From: Pollutibacter soli | Lineage (GTDB): Bacteria; Bacteroidota; Bacteroidia; Chitinophagales; Chitinophagaceae | DNA length: 64,000 nt | Reading direction: 5' to 3' | Assembly (NCBI GenBank): GCA_029269725.1 | Contig: JARJHS010000006.1 | Coordinates: 124,001 to 188,000, forward strand | Shown here: piece by piece, positions 9,534-18,572 of the stretch | Position numbering within the stretch: the first letter of the stretch is position 1 | Layout: each line of letters opens with the position of its first letter | The notes under the pieces: generated by a model | Seen by the model: the letters and a program-made list of their open reading frames with translations, nothing else | The model's database searches: none | What the model was told of the DNA's origin: nothing | Position numbers and translations under genes: made by a program

Positions 9534-9554
9534 GGTTATAGGTTATAGGTTTTA
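9534..9554. repeat. Short heptamer tandem repeat (GGTTATA x2 plus GGTTTTA)
   Basis: Three contiguous 7-bp units start immediately after the acetyltransferase stop codon. The rest of the 203-bp gap up to fabD shows no gene. Confidence 0.6.
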
Positions 9555-9736
9555 AGTTAAAGACTGCGAATTCAGAAATTTATTTGTATGCCCAGATTCA
9601 ATTCTGTAAAGTACAGATGATATTACGCTACATGGATTTCTTGTTTTATTTAATTCCATCAAAATGATTGGCATAAGAAATGATCTCGACACCTTCTTAA
9701 GCTTACTTAAAACCCATAACATAACACTTACAATCC

Positions 9737-10624
9737 CTAATTGAAGCCACTCACCTTAACAGTCTTATCAATCTTCTGAATAAGCCCTTGCAATACTTTA
9801 CCGGGACCGGCTTCGGTGAAATCAGTTGCACCATCGTTGATCATTGCCCGGACGCTTTGCGTCCATCTAACGGCGCCGGTTAACTGATCTATCAAATTCT
9901 GGCGAATCTGCTCCGTATCGGTTACTGCTTTTGCGACAACGTTCTGGTAAACGGGACACAGGCCTTTATGAAATGAAGTAGTTTTTATTGCTGCTGCAAG
10001 CTCTGCTTTTGCCGGCTCCATAAGAGGAGAATGAAAAGCGCCCCCTACCGGGAGTACCAATGCGCGTTTAGCGCCGGCAGCTTTCATTGCTTCGCAGGCA
10101 ATCTCAATTCCTTTAACACTTCCGCTGATTACCAATTGACCGGGACAGTTATAATTTGCAGGCACAACTACTTCCCCTGATTCTTTTGATACTGTTGCAC
10201 ACACTTCTTCTACTTTCTCATCTTCGAGACCAAGCACTGCGGCCATAGTTGAAGGAATGAGTTCGCAGGCTTTCTGCATAGCCTGTGCACGTATACTTAC
10301 CAGCTTCAATCCATCTTCAAAACTCAATGTACCATTCACTACCAATGCGGAAAACTCTCCCAGCGAATGACCAGCAACCATATGTGGTTCTGCGCCTTCA
10401 ATACTTTTGAACGCGATTACGGAATGTAGAAATATAGCGGGCTGTGTAACTTTTGTTTGTTTTAGTTCATCTTCCGTGCCATTGAACATGATATCAGATA
10501 TTTTAAATCCCAGAATATCATCGGCCTGGTTGAACATTCTTTTTGCAAATGCATTATCGTAGTGAGATTTTCCCATGCCCGGATGTTGAGCACCCTGCCC
10601 GGGGAAAACGTATGCGTGAATCAT
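9737..10624 (-). CDS. fabD: Malonyl-CoA:ACP transacylase (FabD)
   Basis: FabD moves malonyl groups from CoA to acyl carrier protein, supplying the extender unit of fatty-acid synthesis. The 295-residue protein has the nucleophile elbow GHSLGE (Ser87), the FPGQGAQ start at residues 7-13, and the partner His198 in GGAFHSPLM. It is the last gene of a leftward group with two pterin synthases and folE (gaps of 60, 41 and 47 bp), an association of cofactor and lipid genes that looks like simple co-transcription. Confidence 0.96.
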   Translation of the reverse strand: MIHAYVFPGQGAQHPGMGKSHYDNAFAKRMFNQADDILGFKISDIMFNGTEDELKQTKVTQPAIFLHSVIAFKSIEGAEPHMVAGHSLGEFSALVVNGTLSFEDGLKLVSIRAQAMQKACELIPSTMAAVLGLEDEKVEEVCATVSKESGEVVVPANYNCPGQLVISGSVKGIEIACEAMKAAGAKRALVLPVGGAFHSPLMEPAKAELAAAIKTTSFHKGLCPVYQNVVAKAVTDTEQIRQNLIDQLTGAVRWTQSVRAMINDGATDFTEAGPGKVLQGLIQKIDKTVKVSGFN

Positions 10625-10671
10625 AAGTTGATATTAATTGGCGCAAAAATAAAAATAGAATCAGGAATGCC

Positions 10672-11268
10672 CTAATGAAGTTTTGACCCGATCAGTCGAA
10701 TAAACTCACTGCGTGTTTCATTTTTTTCGAACTCACCCCAGAAAGCACTGGTGGTTGTAGTAGAATTTTGCTTCTGAACACCGCGCATCATCATGCATAA
10801 ATGGTTCGCCTCTATTACAACGGCAACGCCCAGCGGTTGAAGAGATTCTCTGATGGCACCGAGTATTTCGGTTGTCAATCTTTCCTGAACCTGTAACCTT
10901 CTGCTGAAGACATCAACAACGCGTGCAATTTTACTCAACCCTGTGATCCAGCCATTGGGTATATACGCAACATGCGCTTTTCCATAAAAGGGTAACATGT
11001 GATGTTCGCAAAGGCTGTACAGCTCAATGTCTTTTACTATTATCATTTCGCTGACCTCTTCGTGAAATTTTGCTGAATTCAGAATAGCCTCAGCATCCTG
11101 TGTATATCCCTGTGTGAGAAATTGCATTGCCTTGCCAACACGTTCAGGAGTTTTTAACAGGCCTTCTCTTTGCGGGTCTTCTCCCAGCAAACTCAATACG
11201 GATTTATAATTCTCGATCAATCCATGCGTCACTTTATCGTCGTACTGCTCAATCTTTTTATAAGCCAT
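10672..11268 (-). CDS. folE: GTP cyclohydrolase I (FolE)
   Basis: FolE turns GTP into 7,8-dihydroneopterin triphosphate, the entry to folate and tetrahydropterin and, through QueD, queuosine synthesis. The 198 residues contain the zinc ligands of the family: Cys and His in [12 protein letters not shown] and the second Cys in HLCMMMRGV. The substrate-binding TSAFWGEFE and the [11 protein letters not shown] start are also present. It lies 41 bp downstream of two COG0720 tetrahydropterin synthase genes, which use its product, so this is a coherent pterin operon. Confidence 0.96.
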   Translation of the reverse strand: MAYKKIEQYDDKVTHGLIENYKSVLSLLGEDPQREGLLKTPERVGKAMQFLTQGYTQDAEAILNSAKFHEEVSEMIIVKDIELYSLCEHHMLPFYGKAHVAYIPNGWITGLSKIARVVDVFSRRLQVQERLTTEILGAIRESLQPLGVAVVIEANHLCMMMRGVQKQNSTTTTSAFWGEFEKNETRSEFIRLIGSKLH

Positions 11269-11309
11269 TTCCTGAATTTAATTTTGCGCGATCGGTGTAA
11301 CAATCTATT

Positions 11310-11723
11310 CTAAATCGGGTACTTTACAAAATTCCTTGGCGTCTCGTATAACGTAATAAACAACTCCTTCTCTGCAGCAACCTCTGGCCTGAGCAAATTA
11401 TAAATGACAATAGCGATATTCTCTGCTGTAGGATTAAGGTTTTTAAATTCTTCAGTATCGAGATTGAGATTTTTGTGATCAAACCTGTCAAGCACTTTCG
11501 CTTTGACAATATCTGATAACACTTTAAGATCAAGTACAAAACCTGTTTCAGGATCAGGATATCCATTCACCTGCACGATCAATTCATAATTATGACCATG
11601 ATAGTGCGGAAGATTACATTTTCCAAACACTGCCTGGTTTTTTTCCGGCGTCCAATGGTCGTTATTCAACCGGTGCGCCGCATTGAAATTTTCCTTCCTG
11701 AAAACAGCTACTTTTTGTTGCAT
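11310..11723 (-). CDS. 6-pyruvoyl/6-carboxy-tetrahydropterin synthase family protein, CxxxxxHGH type
   Basis: A 137-residue COG0720 protein acting on dihydroneopterin triphosphate. The zinc histidines are His17 (FNAAH) and His42/His44 (YHGH), and Cys36 is the catalytic cysteine. The spacing C-x5-HGH is that of the pyruvoyl-tetrahydropterin synthase subgroup rather than the C-x3-HGH of QueD. The C-terminal YETPRNFVKY holds the conserved Glu that anchors the pterin ring. It is paralogous to the next gene upstream (same length, same fold, about half the residues alike by eye). Whether it makes tetrahydropterin or the queuosine precursor cannot be decided from sequence alone. Confidence 0.88.
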   Translation of the reverse strand: MQQKVAVFRKENFNAAHRLNNDHWTPEKNQAVFGKCNLPHYHGHNYELIVQVNGYPDPETGFVLDLKVLSDIVKAKVLDRFDHKNLNLDTEEFKNLNPTAENIAIVIYNLLRPEVAAEKELFITLYETPRNFVKYPI

Positions 11724-11783
11724 AAAAACATTGATTTCACTGGTAATCTTTTTTGATACCTGATCCCCGAAATAATCGTCAAC

Positions 11784-12194
11784 CTATTCACCGTAATATT
11801 CCACAAAAATTTTCGGTGTCTCCACTAGTTTTATACAATGCAGCTCAACGCCTGCAGGAATTCCTGGCTTTAACTGATTCCAGATTCCTTCCACCAGGTT
11901 TTCTATAGAACAGATTTTATCCTTCATAAAATCTACGTCCATATTAAGGTTCCGGTGGTCCAGCTTATCAATAACTTCTTCTTTAATCACTACGCTTAAT
12001 TTCTTCGCATCTACCACAAAGCCGGTGTCCGGATCGGGTCGTCCCTTCACCGTGACATACAATTCAAAATTGTGGCCATGCCAGTTTTCGTTCGCGCATT
12101 TGCCAAAAACCTCCTTATTCTTTTCCACCGACCATTTCGGATTGAAAAGCTTATGAGCTGCGTTGAAATGCTCGACACGTGTCAGATAAACCAT
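11784..12194 (-). CDS. Tetrahydropterin synthase family protein with PTPS-I/III-type CxxExxHGH motif
   Basis: A 136-residue paralogue of its downstream neighbour. Ligands are His14 (FNAAH), His39 and His41. The catalytic segment is CANENWHGH, so Cys33 and Glu36 sit at the positions C-x2-E-x2-HGH. In published subgrouping of COG0720, ExxHGH marks PTPS-III enzymes that cleave dihydroneopterin to 6-hydroxymethyl-dihydropterin (replacing FolB), and CxxExxHGH marks the dual PTPS-I/III type. With folE two genes downstream and no folB in the window, a folate bypass role is a reasonable inference. It is the first gene of the leftward pterin-fabD group. Confidence 0.85.
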   Translation of the reverse strand: MVYLTRVEHFNAAHKLFNPKWSVEKNKEVFGKCANENWHGHNFELYVTVKGRPDPDTGFVVDAKKLSVVIKEEVIDKLDHRNLNMDVDFMKDKICSIENLVEGIWNQLKPGIPAGVELHCIKLVETPKIFVEYYGE

Positions 12195-12427
12195 AAATTC
12201 GACCTCATTTCTTTATCGGGAGGGCAAAGGTACGTCGGAACGGCGATAGTCGGGAACCTATTGCCGGCAGCAAAAAGCCTTAGGTCATAAGCCGGGCTTT
12301 TAACGAAAAATCGCTTTTGTTTTTAATCGGCGCAACTGCACCTGTTCTGGCAACCTGCTTGCCGGCAGGCTGGCTGACAACCAACAACCGGCTACTGAAC
12401 TGTGAACTGTTTTCGTAATTTCACCGA

Positions 12428-13099
12428 ATGAAAATTGTGGTGGCAGCTGCAACCGGTTTCGAGCTCGAACCCCTACGGGAATACCTCACCGAGCGCATAT
12501 ACCTGAAAAACCATCACAAAATCACTTGTCTTGTTACCGGAGTGGGACTTGTAAATACGGCCTGGGCAATCACTAAACATATTATTACTGAAAAACCGGA
12601 CCTGGCTATCCAGGCGGGAATTGCCGGTAGTTTTAGTCCATTATTTCCTCCATCTACAGTGGTAGTTGTAAAAGAAGATCTTGTTGCCGATCTGGGGGTG
12701 ATGGAAAATGAAGAATGGAAGGACATATATGATTTATCACTTGCGGATCCTCACCTTCCGCCTGTCAACAACAAAAAGTTTGTAAATCCTCATTTTTCGT
12801 TGATGGAAAAATTGCCGCTACGCCAGGTGAAAGCGGTTTCTGTAAATGAGATAACGACTTCGGCTGACCGGACACATATTTATATTCAGAAATATTGTCC
12901 TGTTGTTGAATCGATGGAAGGTGCTGCGTTTCATAAGGTTTGTTTAGAAGAACAGGTGCCATTTGTACAAATCCGCGCCATTTCAAATTTTATAGGTGAA
13001 AGAGATAAGTCGACCTGGAAAATGGCTGAGTCAATTGCAAGACTGAATGAAAATATTATTCTAATGATTAATAAAATTGCGGAACTACACCAGATATGA
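12428..13099 (+). CDS. mqnB: Futalosine hydrolase (MqnB)
   Basis: MqnB removes hypoxanthine from futalosine in the alternative (futalosine) menaquinone pathway. The 223-residue protein is a nucleoside phosphorylase-fold enzyme: VVAAATGFELEP at the start, the glycine-rich IQAGIAGSF near residue 62, and the purine-binding VESMEGAAFHKVC near 159. Its stop overlaps the start of mqnD by 4 bp (ATGA), a strong sign of translational coupling and of shared pathway. A 233-bp gap precedes it, within which no gene was seen. Confidence 0.93.
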   Translation: MKIVVAAATGFELEPLREYLTERIYLKNHHKITCLVTGVGLVNTAWAITKHIITEKPDLAIQAGIAGSFSPLFPPSTVVVVKEDLVADLGVMENEEWKDIYDLSLADPHLPPVNNKKFVNPHFSLMEKLPLRQVKAVSVNEITTSADRTHIYIQKYCPVVESMEGAAFHKVCLEEQVPFVQIRAISNFIGERDKSTWKMAESIARLNENIILMINKIAELHQI

Positions 13100-13932
13100 A
13101 ATTATCACTCTGTTTCTCTCCCTGCCCTAACGACACTTTTATTTTCGATGCACTGGTCAATAAAAAAATTGATACCGAAGGTCTGGAATTTGATGTTCGT
13201 CTTGAAGATGTAGAGACATTGAACCGTCTCGTACTCAACGACACCCCGGATGTTTCAAAAATCAGCTATGGCGTACTACCGCTGATTGTCCCCAATTATC
13301 GTGTACTCGAAGCTGGTAGTGCCTTAGGTCGTGGCGTTGGTCCATTGCTCGTAGCGGCGAATGAACCCGAGGATGCCAATGAATTGGTTAAATCAGGCAT
13401 TGTTGCTCTTCCCGGAAGAAATACAACGGCTAATCTTTTGTATACACTGGCTTACCCGGAAACAGGTAAAAAGATATTCATGCCATTTGACCAGATTGAA
13501 AATGCCGTTCTCGATGGCGCTGCAGATGCGGGAGTTTTGATTCATGAAGGTCGCTTCACCTATGAGAAGAAAGGACTTAAAAAATTGATGGACCTTGGCG
13601 CATTCTGGGAAAACCAAACCGGCAACCCGATACCTCTCGGAGGAATTGTGATGCGGCGCACCCTTGATCATGACCTGATGAAAAAAGTAGATCGGCTTAT
13701 CCGGAAAAGCATTGAATATTCCTGGTCAACTTATCCGATTCTTTCAGCCTACGTCAAAGAGCATGCACAGGAAATGGACGAATCAATCATGCGTAGTCAT
13801 ATAGACCTTTACGTAAATAAATACAGCAGTTCACTGGGACCGGATGGACGATCTGCTATCTGGACTTTGCTCGAAACCGGCATGAGTTTTTTCCCCGAAC
13901 CACAGGCCGGATCGTACGAGGTATTTATATAG
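13096..13932 (+). CDS. mqnD: 1,4-dihydroxy-6-naphthoate synthase (MqnD)
   Basis: MqnD converts cyclic dehypoxanthine futalosine to 1,4-dihydroxy-6-naphthoate, the naphthoquinone ring of menaquinone. It has a periplasmic-binding-protein-like fold. Visible family marks are FSPCPNDTFIFDALV at the start, DVSKISYGVLP, and GAADAGVLIHEGRFTY, where the His sits in the active cleft. The 278-residue length is usual. With mqnB it shows that the host makes menaquinone by the futalosine route; mqnA, mqnC and mqnE are not in the window. Confidence 0.94.
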   Translation: MKLSLCFSPCPNDTFIFDALVNKKIDTEGLEFDVRLEDVETLNRLVLNDTPDVSKISYGVLPLIVPNYRVLEAGSALGRGVGPLLVAANEPEDANELVKSGIVALPGRNTTANLLYTLAYPETGKKIFMPFDQIENAVLDGAADAGVLIHEGRFTYEKKGLKKLMDLGAFWENQTGNPIPLGGIVMRRTLDHDLMKKVDRLIRKSIEYSWSTYPILSAYVKEHAQEMDESIMRSHIDLYVNKYSSSLGPDGRSAIWTLLETGMSFFPEPQAGSYEVFI

Positions 13933-13935
13933 AAT

Positions 13936-15252
13936 TCAGGAGAACTCTTTTACTGCTTTGCTATAGGCTTCAAGGCAACGTTTTCTTGCAGCTTCATGCT
14001 CGACTATCGGGGTCGGATAGGCGAAATCATTTAATTCGGGTATCCAGGTATTGATATAGTTGTGATCCTTGTCAAATTTCTGTGCCTGGGTGGTTGGATT
14101 AAATATCCTGAAATACGGAGCAGCATCGCAACCACAACCCGCTGCCCATTGCCAGTTGCCGTTGTTGGATGATAATTCGTAATCGAGCAGCTTCCTGGCA
14201 AAATAGGCCTCTCCCCAGCGCCAGTCGATTAACAAATGTTTGGATAGAAAACTTGCCGTAACCATTCGTACACGGTTGTGCATAAAGCCTGTCGCATTTA
14301 GTTCGCGCATACCTGCATCTACCATGGGATACCCGGTCATTCCATTGCACCATTGCTTAAACTCTATTTCATTGTATCGCCATTTGATATGATCATATGC
14401 CGGCTTGAAAGCTTTTCCCTGTCCGACATGAGGAAAATGCCAGAGAATCATCTGGAAAAAATCCCGCCATATCAGTTCATTGAGATAAGTAGCATTTACT
14501 CCATTGGCAATTCTTGCCAGTTCGCGCACGCTCACAGTTCCAAACCGGAGATGGATCCCCATTCGTGTAGTGCCTTCGATGCCGGGAAAATTTCTCGTCT
14601 TATCATAATCAGCTATGATATTCTTATTAACAGATACTGATGGAATAGGAATTGATGAGGCTGTAAAACCAACCTTTTCCAATGTTGGCATTGCCGGACC
14701 ATCCTGTTTAAACCATCCATCCCAGTATTTTTCTGTCGGATAAGGTTTCAGATAAAAGGCATTGAGTTTTGCCAGCCACTTTCTGCTGTATGGTGTGAAA
14801 ACAGTGTAGGGCTGGCCGTTATCCTTCAGAATCTCATCTTTTTCAAAAATTACCTGGTCCTTTGCAGTGTGAAAGCTGATCCCATTTTCGATAAGAAGCT
14901 TTTCGATTTTTGAATCCCTGTCGATTGCATAGGGTTCATAATCGTGATTGGTATAGACTTTTTTAATGGGATATTTCCCAATCAATTTTTTAAAGATCGC
15001 ATCGGGTTTACCGATCAAGACTTCCATACCGACGCCGTATTTTTTTAGTGCATCAAAAATTGCGTTCACTACGCGATGAATAAAATCAACACGGGCATCA
15101 TCCCTGTCTTCCAGCTCATCCAGAATATTAGTATCAAAAATAAAAACCGGTATAACTGGAAGGCCTGAACGAAGAGCATGATATAAAGCGGCATTGTCAT
15201 GCAAACGAAGATCCCTGCGAAACCAGAAAATAGCCAGCTCTTTTTCTTTCAT
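13936..15252 (-). CDS. phrB: Deoxyribodipyrimidine photo-lyase (cryptochrome/photolyase family)
   Basis: A 438-residue flavoprotein that repairs UV-induced pyrimidine dimers with light. The N-terminal alpha/beta antenna domain begins FWFRRDLRLHDNAALYHAL. The C-terminal FAD domain has the family hallmarks WRDFFQMILWHFP, GYPMVDAGMRELNATGFMHN, NGNWQWAAGCGCDAAPYFR and FNPTTQAQKFD; the latter regions hold the FAD contacts and electron-transfer tryptophans. This is the class I CPD type by appearance; a cryptochrome-like function cannot be excluded. It is convergent with mqnD (3 bp between stops) and follows the aminotransferase gene by 36 bp. Confidence 0.93.
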   Translation of the reverse strand: MKEKELAIFWFRRDLRLHDNAALYHALRSGLPVIPVFIFDTNILDELEDRDDARVDFIHRVVNAIFDALKKYGVGMEVLIGKPDAIFKKLIGKYPIKKVYTNHDYEPYAIDRDSKIEKLLIENGISFHTAKDQVIFEKDEILKDNGQPYTVFTPYSRKWLAKLNAFYLKPYPTEKYWDGWFKQDGPAMPTLEKVGFTASSIPIPSVSVNKNIIADYDKTRNFPGIEGTTRMGIHLRFGTVSVRELARIANGVNATYLNELIWRDFFQMILWHFPHVGQGKAFKPAYDHIKWRYNEIEFKQWCNGMTGYPMVDAGMRELNATGFMHNRVRMVTASFLSKHLLIDWRWGEAYFARKLLDYELSSNNGNWQWAAGCGCDAAPYFRIFNPTTQAQKFDKDHNYINTWIPELNDFAYPTPIVEHEAARKRCLEAYSKAVKEFS

Positions 15253-15288
15253 GCAGATACCAACAATTTGCGGGAAAGAAATGTTCTC

Positions 15289-16152
15289 TTATCCCTGTTT
15301 TTTATCTGTACTAAATAACGGGAGGATAAGTTTGTAGTAAATCTCTTTTGTTTTTCGGAAGTTCAAATGCTTACCGGAAAAATGGCTGACCTGCCTGATG
15401 CCGTACAGAGCGTTAGTAAGGAAAATTTCATCTGCCTCGCGGATATCCTGCTCACGGCCGCTGACTTCGTTTACTTTGTAACGATATCGCGGTAAATGCT
15501 CCAGTAACCAGTTGCGCATGACACCAGCGACAGGTCCATCCGACAACGGTGGAGTATAAATGACATCATTCTTTATCCAGAAAATATTTGCAATCGATGT
15601 ATCGCAAATTGCTCCCGACGAATTAAATACCACGGCATCGTCAGCACCTTCGGATTTCGCAAAGTTCAACGCCTCATTGTAAGGTATCCTGTTATTGAGT
15701 TTCAGCGATGACGAATTTGTCAGCTGTTTCTGAATTTGCCGAAAATGAACCAGGCTGATACCGCCTTTATTCCAATATAGATATGTTTCTGCAAGAGGCT
15801 GAGCTTCAACTATAAAATGCATGGGCAGACTTGTAAACTCATGATTCTGATCATAAAATACAGTGACACGGGCCCGTGATGAACCTGGTATTTTATTCGC
15901 AGAAACAGTGTCTTGAATCTGGCTCAGTAAATATTCTTTGTTAAACGATGGCGGTCTGTTGAAAGTGATATATTGAATGGATCGATCCAGCCTGGACCAA
16001 TGATAATCGAATAAAGGAATGCGACCATTCTCAGCGAAACGGATGGTTTCAAAAACACCTTCACCAAAATGGATCGTTGAGCCATTCAACAGTGGGAATT
16101 GGCCCGGTAGATAAGGAAGGATATTACCGTTCAGGTTATAAAAAAAAGCCAT
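15289..16152 (-). CDS. Class IV aminotransferase (aminodeoxychorismate lyase / D-amino acid or branched-chain aminotransferase fold)
   Basis: A 287-residue PLP enzyme of fold type IV. The start FYNLNGNILPY and HFGEGVFETIRF are typical, the PLP lysine is in SSSLKLNNRIPYNEAL (near residue 154), and EADEIFLTNALYGIRQV is the substrate/phosphate-binding segment. In Bacteroidota such genes are usually annotated as PabC-like 4-amino-4-deoxychorismate lyase, which would fit with the folate-linked genes nearby, but substrate type cannot be fixed from motifs alone. It probably shares a transcript with the photolyase gene. Confidence 0.85.
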   Translation of the reverse strand: MAFFYNLNGNILPYLPGQFPLLNGSTIHFGEGVFETIRFAENGRIPLFDYHWSRLDRSIQYITFNRPPSFNKEYLLSQIQDTVSANKIPGSSRARVTVFYDQNHEFTSLPMHFIVEAQPLAETYLYWNKGGISLVHFRQIQKQLTNSSSLKLNNRIPYNEALNFAKSEGADDAVVFNSSGAICDTSIANIFWIKNDVIYTPPLSDGPVAGVMRNWLLEHLPRYRYKVNEVSGREQDIREADEIFLTNALYGIRQVSHFSGKHLNFRKTKEIYYKLILPLFSTDKKQG

Positions 16153-16195
16153 GAGCCTAAATTAAGTACTCATGACTTTCCATTGCGTTAATTAC

Positions 16196-16888
16196 TTATT
16201 TGTTTTCGATGATGCCTGATTTCACAGCGTACATCACCAGGCCCGCCATAGACTTGGCGCCGGTTTTGTTTTTGAGTTTATCTCGAATGGCTTCTACCGT
16301 ACGCGGACTCAGATCCACCAGGTCAGCGATCTCCTTTGTACTTTTCTCCTCACACATCATTTTGAGTATCGTGATCTCTTTTTCAGTCAGTTTTGCATCG
16401 ACGGGCATAGCAGATTCTGCCTGGCGTTTCACACGGAGACCATCAATCAGGGCCTTATTGGTGAGCTGGTTAAAGAAATACTCCTGCTCGTAAACGGTTT
16501 TTACTGCTTCGTAGATCACCTCGGAGTCCGAGTTCTTGGTCAGATAGGCGTTGGCGCCCAGCTCCATTAATTTGGATATCATCGAATGATCATTGTGCAT
16601 AGTGAGCATGATCACGCGGATATCCGGGTAAAGTTTTTTGATCTCGGGCAGGGTGGTAATCCCATCCATGATCGGCATCTGTATATCGAGCAGGATAACG
16701 TCTGGAGTAATGTGTTTCAGCAGGTTAAGCAGCTGCATCCCGTTGTCGGCTTCGCCCACCATGCGGATGTCTTTCTGCATAGAGAGAGCGGTTTTTACCC
16801 CGGCGCGGAAGAGGATATGATCGTCTGCGATCGCAACTTTTATCAGTTCTGCGGGTTCGTCTTTTCTCATTGGATTATACATTGACAT
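16196..16888 (-). CDS. NarL/LuxR-type response regulator
   Basis: A 230-residue two-component regulator. The receiver domain (residues about 15-130) has the acidic pair in ADDH and phospho-acceptor Asp68 (LLDIQMP), with the switch Thr in VIMLTM and Lys in YLTKNSD. A LuxR-type helix-turn-helix follows (LTEKEITILKMMCEEKSTKEI and SPRTVEAIRDKL). It is close kin to the regulators at 19248 and 22657. It has no kinase gene of its own; the nearest kinase, at 17768, reads the other way. A 12-bp motif lies 71 bp upstream of its start. Confidence 0.93.
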   Translation of the reverse strand: MSMYNPMRKDEPAELIKVAIADDHILFRAGVKTALSMQKDIRMVGEADNGMQLLNLLKHITPDVILLDIQMPIMDGITTLPEIKKLYPDIRVIMLTMHNDHSMISKLMELGANAYLTKNSDSEVIYEAVKTVYEQEYFFNQLTNKALIDGLRVKRQAESAMPVDAKLTEKEITILKMMCEEKSTKEIADLVDLSPRTVEAIRDKLKNKTGAKSMAGLVMYAVKSGIIENK

Positions 16889-16958
16889 GGTTTTTTTCTG
16901 GGTAAGGATATCTGGTATTCCTCCTGCAAGTATACTGTAAATCAGGCAATCATGAAAT

Positions 16959-16970
16959 GGTAAATCTACG
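16959..16970. promoter_or_regulatory. Candidate operator, copy 1 (GGTAAATCTACG)
   Basis: On the minus strand this site reads CGTAGATTTACC, and with the next base it shares ACGTAGATTWAC with the site at 20009-20020 upstream of the paralogous regulator at 19248. It may be an operator or part of a promoter -7 region (TAGATTTA resembles TAnnTTTG). A perfect 12-bp palindrome, TCAGCCGGCTGA, lies nearby at 17007-17018, and an imperfect one, GTAAT-N7-ATTAC, at 17090-17106, just ahead of the seven-helix protein gene. Confidence 0.4.
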
Positions 16971-17132
16971 TGTTTTCACGCGGGGAGAAATACGGTGATT
17001 CAGCATTCAGCCGGCTGATTACGCGCGAAATAAGCAATGAAATCGCAAATTGTCTAATGTTTTTTTCCCCGAAAATTGGGTGTTTTTCTGTAATGTAAAA
17101 TATTACCCAATCGAAAAAAGTCGTGAACTTGT

Positions 17133-17792
17133 ATGTATTGTCTTAGAATGAATATTGGATACATATATATATTATACTTAATTACAACTTTTGTTTGTAT
17201 AGTTATTGGCAGCAAAAACTTTTCTCACCTAGGAAACTTAAAGTCACTCTATTTTTTATCTATAATTAGCATACTTCAGGAATTGTTTTCTGCTCATGAC
17301 TCATGGTTAAATATTCCTTCATATTATTTCGAATCTAGGAACATTTATGTTATTGTCGAATTTTTTGTACTGCTAAATTTTTTTAGAAAAGTAATTAACA
17401 ATTCAAAGGTTAAGCGATTTATAAATCTTACTCAGGTTATCAGCGCAATTTATTTACTGACTTACGTATTTATTACCAAATCGATTTTAATCAATTACTC
17501 TCTTTTTTCAGTTACCGAATGTTTAATTTTTCTAGTTCTATGTATTTTTTTATTTGTACAATTTTTGCAAAGTGATGAAACCGATAATTTACTTAAGCAT
17601 CCTCTCTTTCTAGTCACATCAGGAATTTTCATACTATTTGGAGTATCTGCACCGACTTATTTCTTATATGATGAACTTAATAAGACTTTTCCTGAAGAGA
17701 TTTTATTTGACTTTATCACTGCTGTTGGATATATATTTTATGTTGTATTAGTTACATTCTCATTCAAATGGTCAACCAAGAAATTCAATTAG
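17133..17792 (+). CDS. Seven-helix membrane protein, putative sensor subunit of a two-component module (copy 1)
   Basis: A 219-residue protein that is almost entirely hydrophobic helices: about residues 7-27, 38-56, 70-84, 96-115, 124-146, 155-176 and 188-209. It has no recognisable catalytic or ligand domain. It resembles the protein at 21186 (both have a segment of the form IY.IVEF....FFRK.I.NSK.K after helix 3), so the two are paralogues. Its end overlaps the kinase gene by 25 bp, which ties the products together. The role as membrane sensor for the kinase is inference. ATG codons at 17133 and 17148 are both possible. The gene is markedly AT-rich compared with 1-16 kb. Confidence 0.75.
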   Translation: MYCLRMNIGYIYILYLITTFVCIVIGSKNFSHLGNLKSLYFLSIISILQELFSAHDSWLNIPSYYFESRNIYVIVEFFVLLNFFRKVINNSKVKRFINLTQVISAIYLLTYVFITKSILINYSLFSVTECLIFLVLCIFLFVQFLQSDETDNLLKHPLFLVTSGIFILFGVSAPTYFLYDELNKTFPEEILFDFITAVGYIFYVVLVTFSFKWSTKKFN

Positions 17793-18568
17793 TAAAAATG
17801 CTAATAGTCACTACCGTGATTATTTTTCTTTTTATTACATTCATTTTTTTAATCCTTCTGCTTTATAAAAGAAAGCAATCAAAAACAAAAAAGGATTTTG
17901 AGTTCATTAAACTCCAACATGAAAAAGCTCTGCTCTCGGTACAGTTAGAAATCCAAGAATCAACATTTAAGAAAATCAGCCAGGAGATTCATGATAATAT
18001 CAGCCTGACGCTAACGCTAGCGAAACTTAATCTCAACACGCTCGAAAATGTTGATCCGTTAACCGCGGCCCAATCAATCGATGAATCCATAGATCTTATC
18101 TCAAAATCACTGAATGATCTGAATGATATTTCTAAATCTCTGGACTCAGAACTCATAAAGGCTCACGGATTAATTCATGCTTTAGAAACGGAGCTGGCCA
18201 TTATCAAACGAACCAAGCAGTTTGAAACTGAATTCAATGTTAGCGGAGATGTTGTATTTATAGATGCAGATAAAGAACTGATTCTTTATCGTATTGTCCA
18301 GGAGGCATGTAATAATATTTTAAAACACAGTTATGCCAGGAAAATTGATCTTGAATTAAAATACTGCACCCAGCAAATTTGTTTAACCATCATGGACGAT
18401 GGAGTGGGATTTGATGAAAATGAATTAAACAAGAAAAAGAGATCCGGACTCGGTCTTAATAACATTCGAAATCGCGCTAAGATGATTAACGCGGACATAA
18501 AAATCGAAAGCGTACCAAAAATCGGAACCTCTATATTTCTAACCCTGCCTCTTAACAACGAAAATTAA
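17768..18568 (+). CDS. Short sensor histidine kinase, DegS/LiaS (HisKA_3) type
   Basis: A 266-residue kinase with one N-terminal membrane helix (about residues 11-33), a coiled-coil linker, a HisKA_3 dimerisation domain with phospho-acceptor His75 (SQEIHDNISL), and a HATPase_c domain (N box IVQEACNNILKHS, G1 DDGVGFD, G2 SGLGLNNIRNRA). There is practically no extracytoplasmic sensor domain. The reading frame overlaps the seven-helix protein by 25 bp; an alternative ATG at 17798 falls 6 bp after that protein's stop. The response regulator follows after 4 bp, so the three genes form one tightly packed module. Confidence 0.92.
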   Translation: MVNQEIQLVKMLIVTTVIIFLFITFIFLILLLYKRKQSKTKKDFEFIKLQHEKALLSVQLEIQESTFKKISQEIHDNISLTLTLAKLNLNTLENVDPLTAAQSIDESIDLISKSLNDLNDISKSLDSELIKAHGLIHALETELAIIKRTKQFETEFNVSGDVVFIDADKELILYRIVQEACNNILKHSYARKIDLELKYCTQQICLTIMDDGVGFDENELNKKKRSGLGLNNIRNRAKMINADIKIESVPKIGTSIFLTLPLNNEN

Positions 18569-18572
18569 CCCG

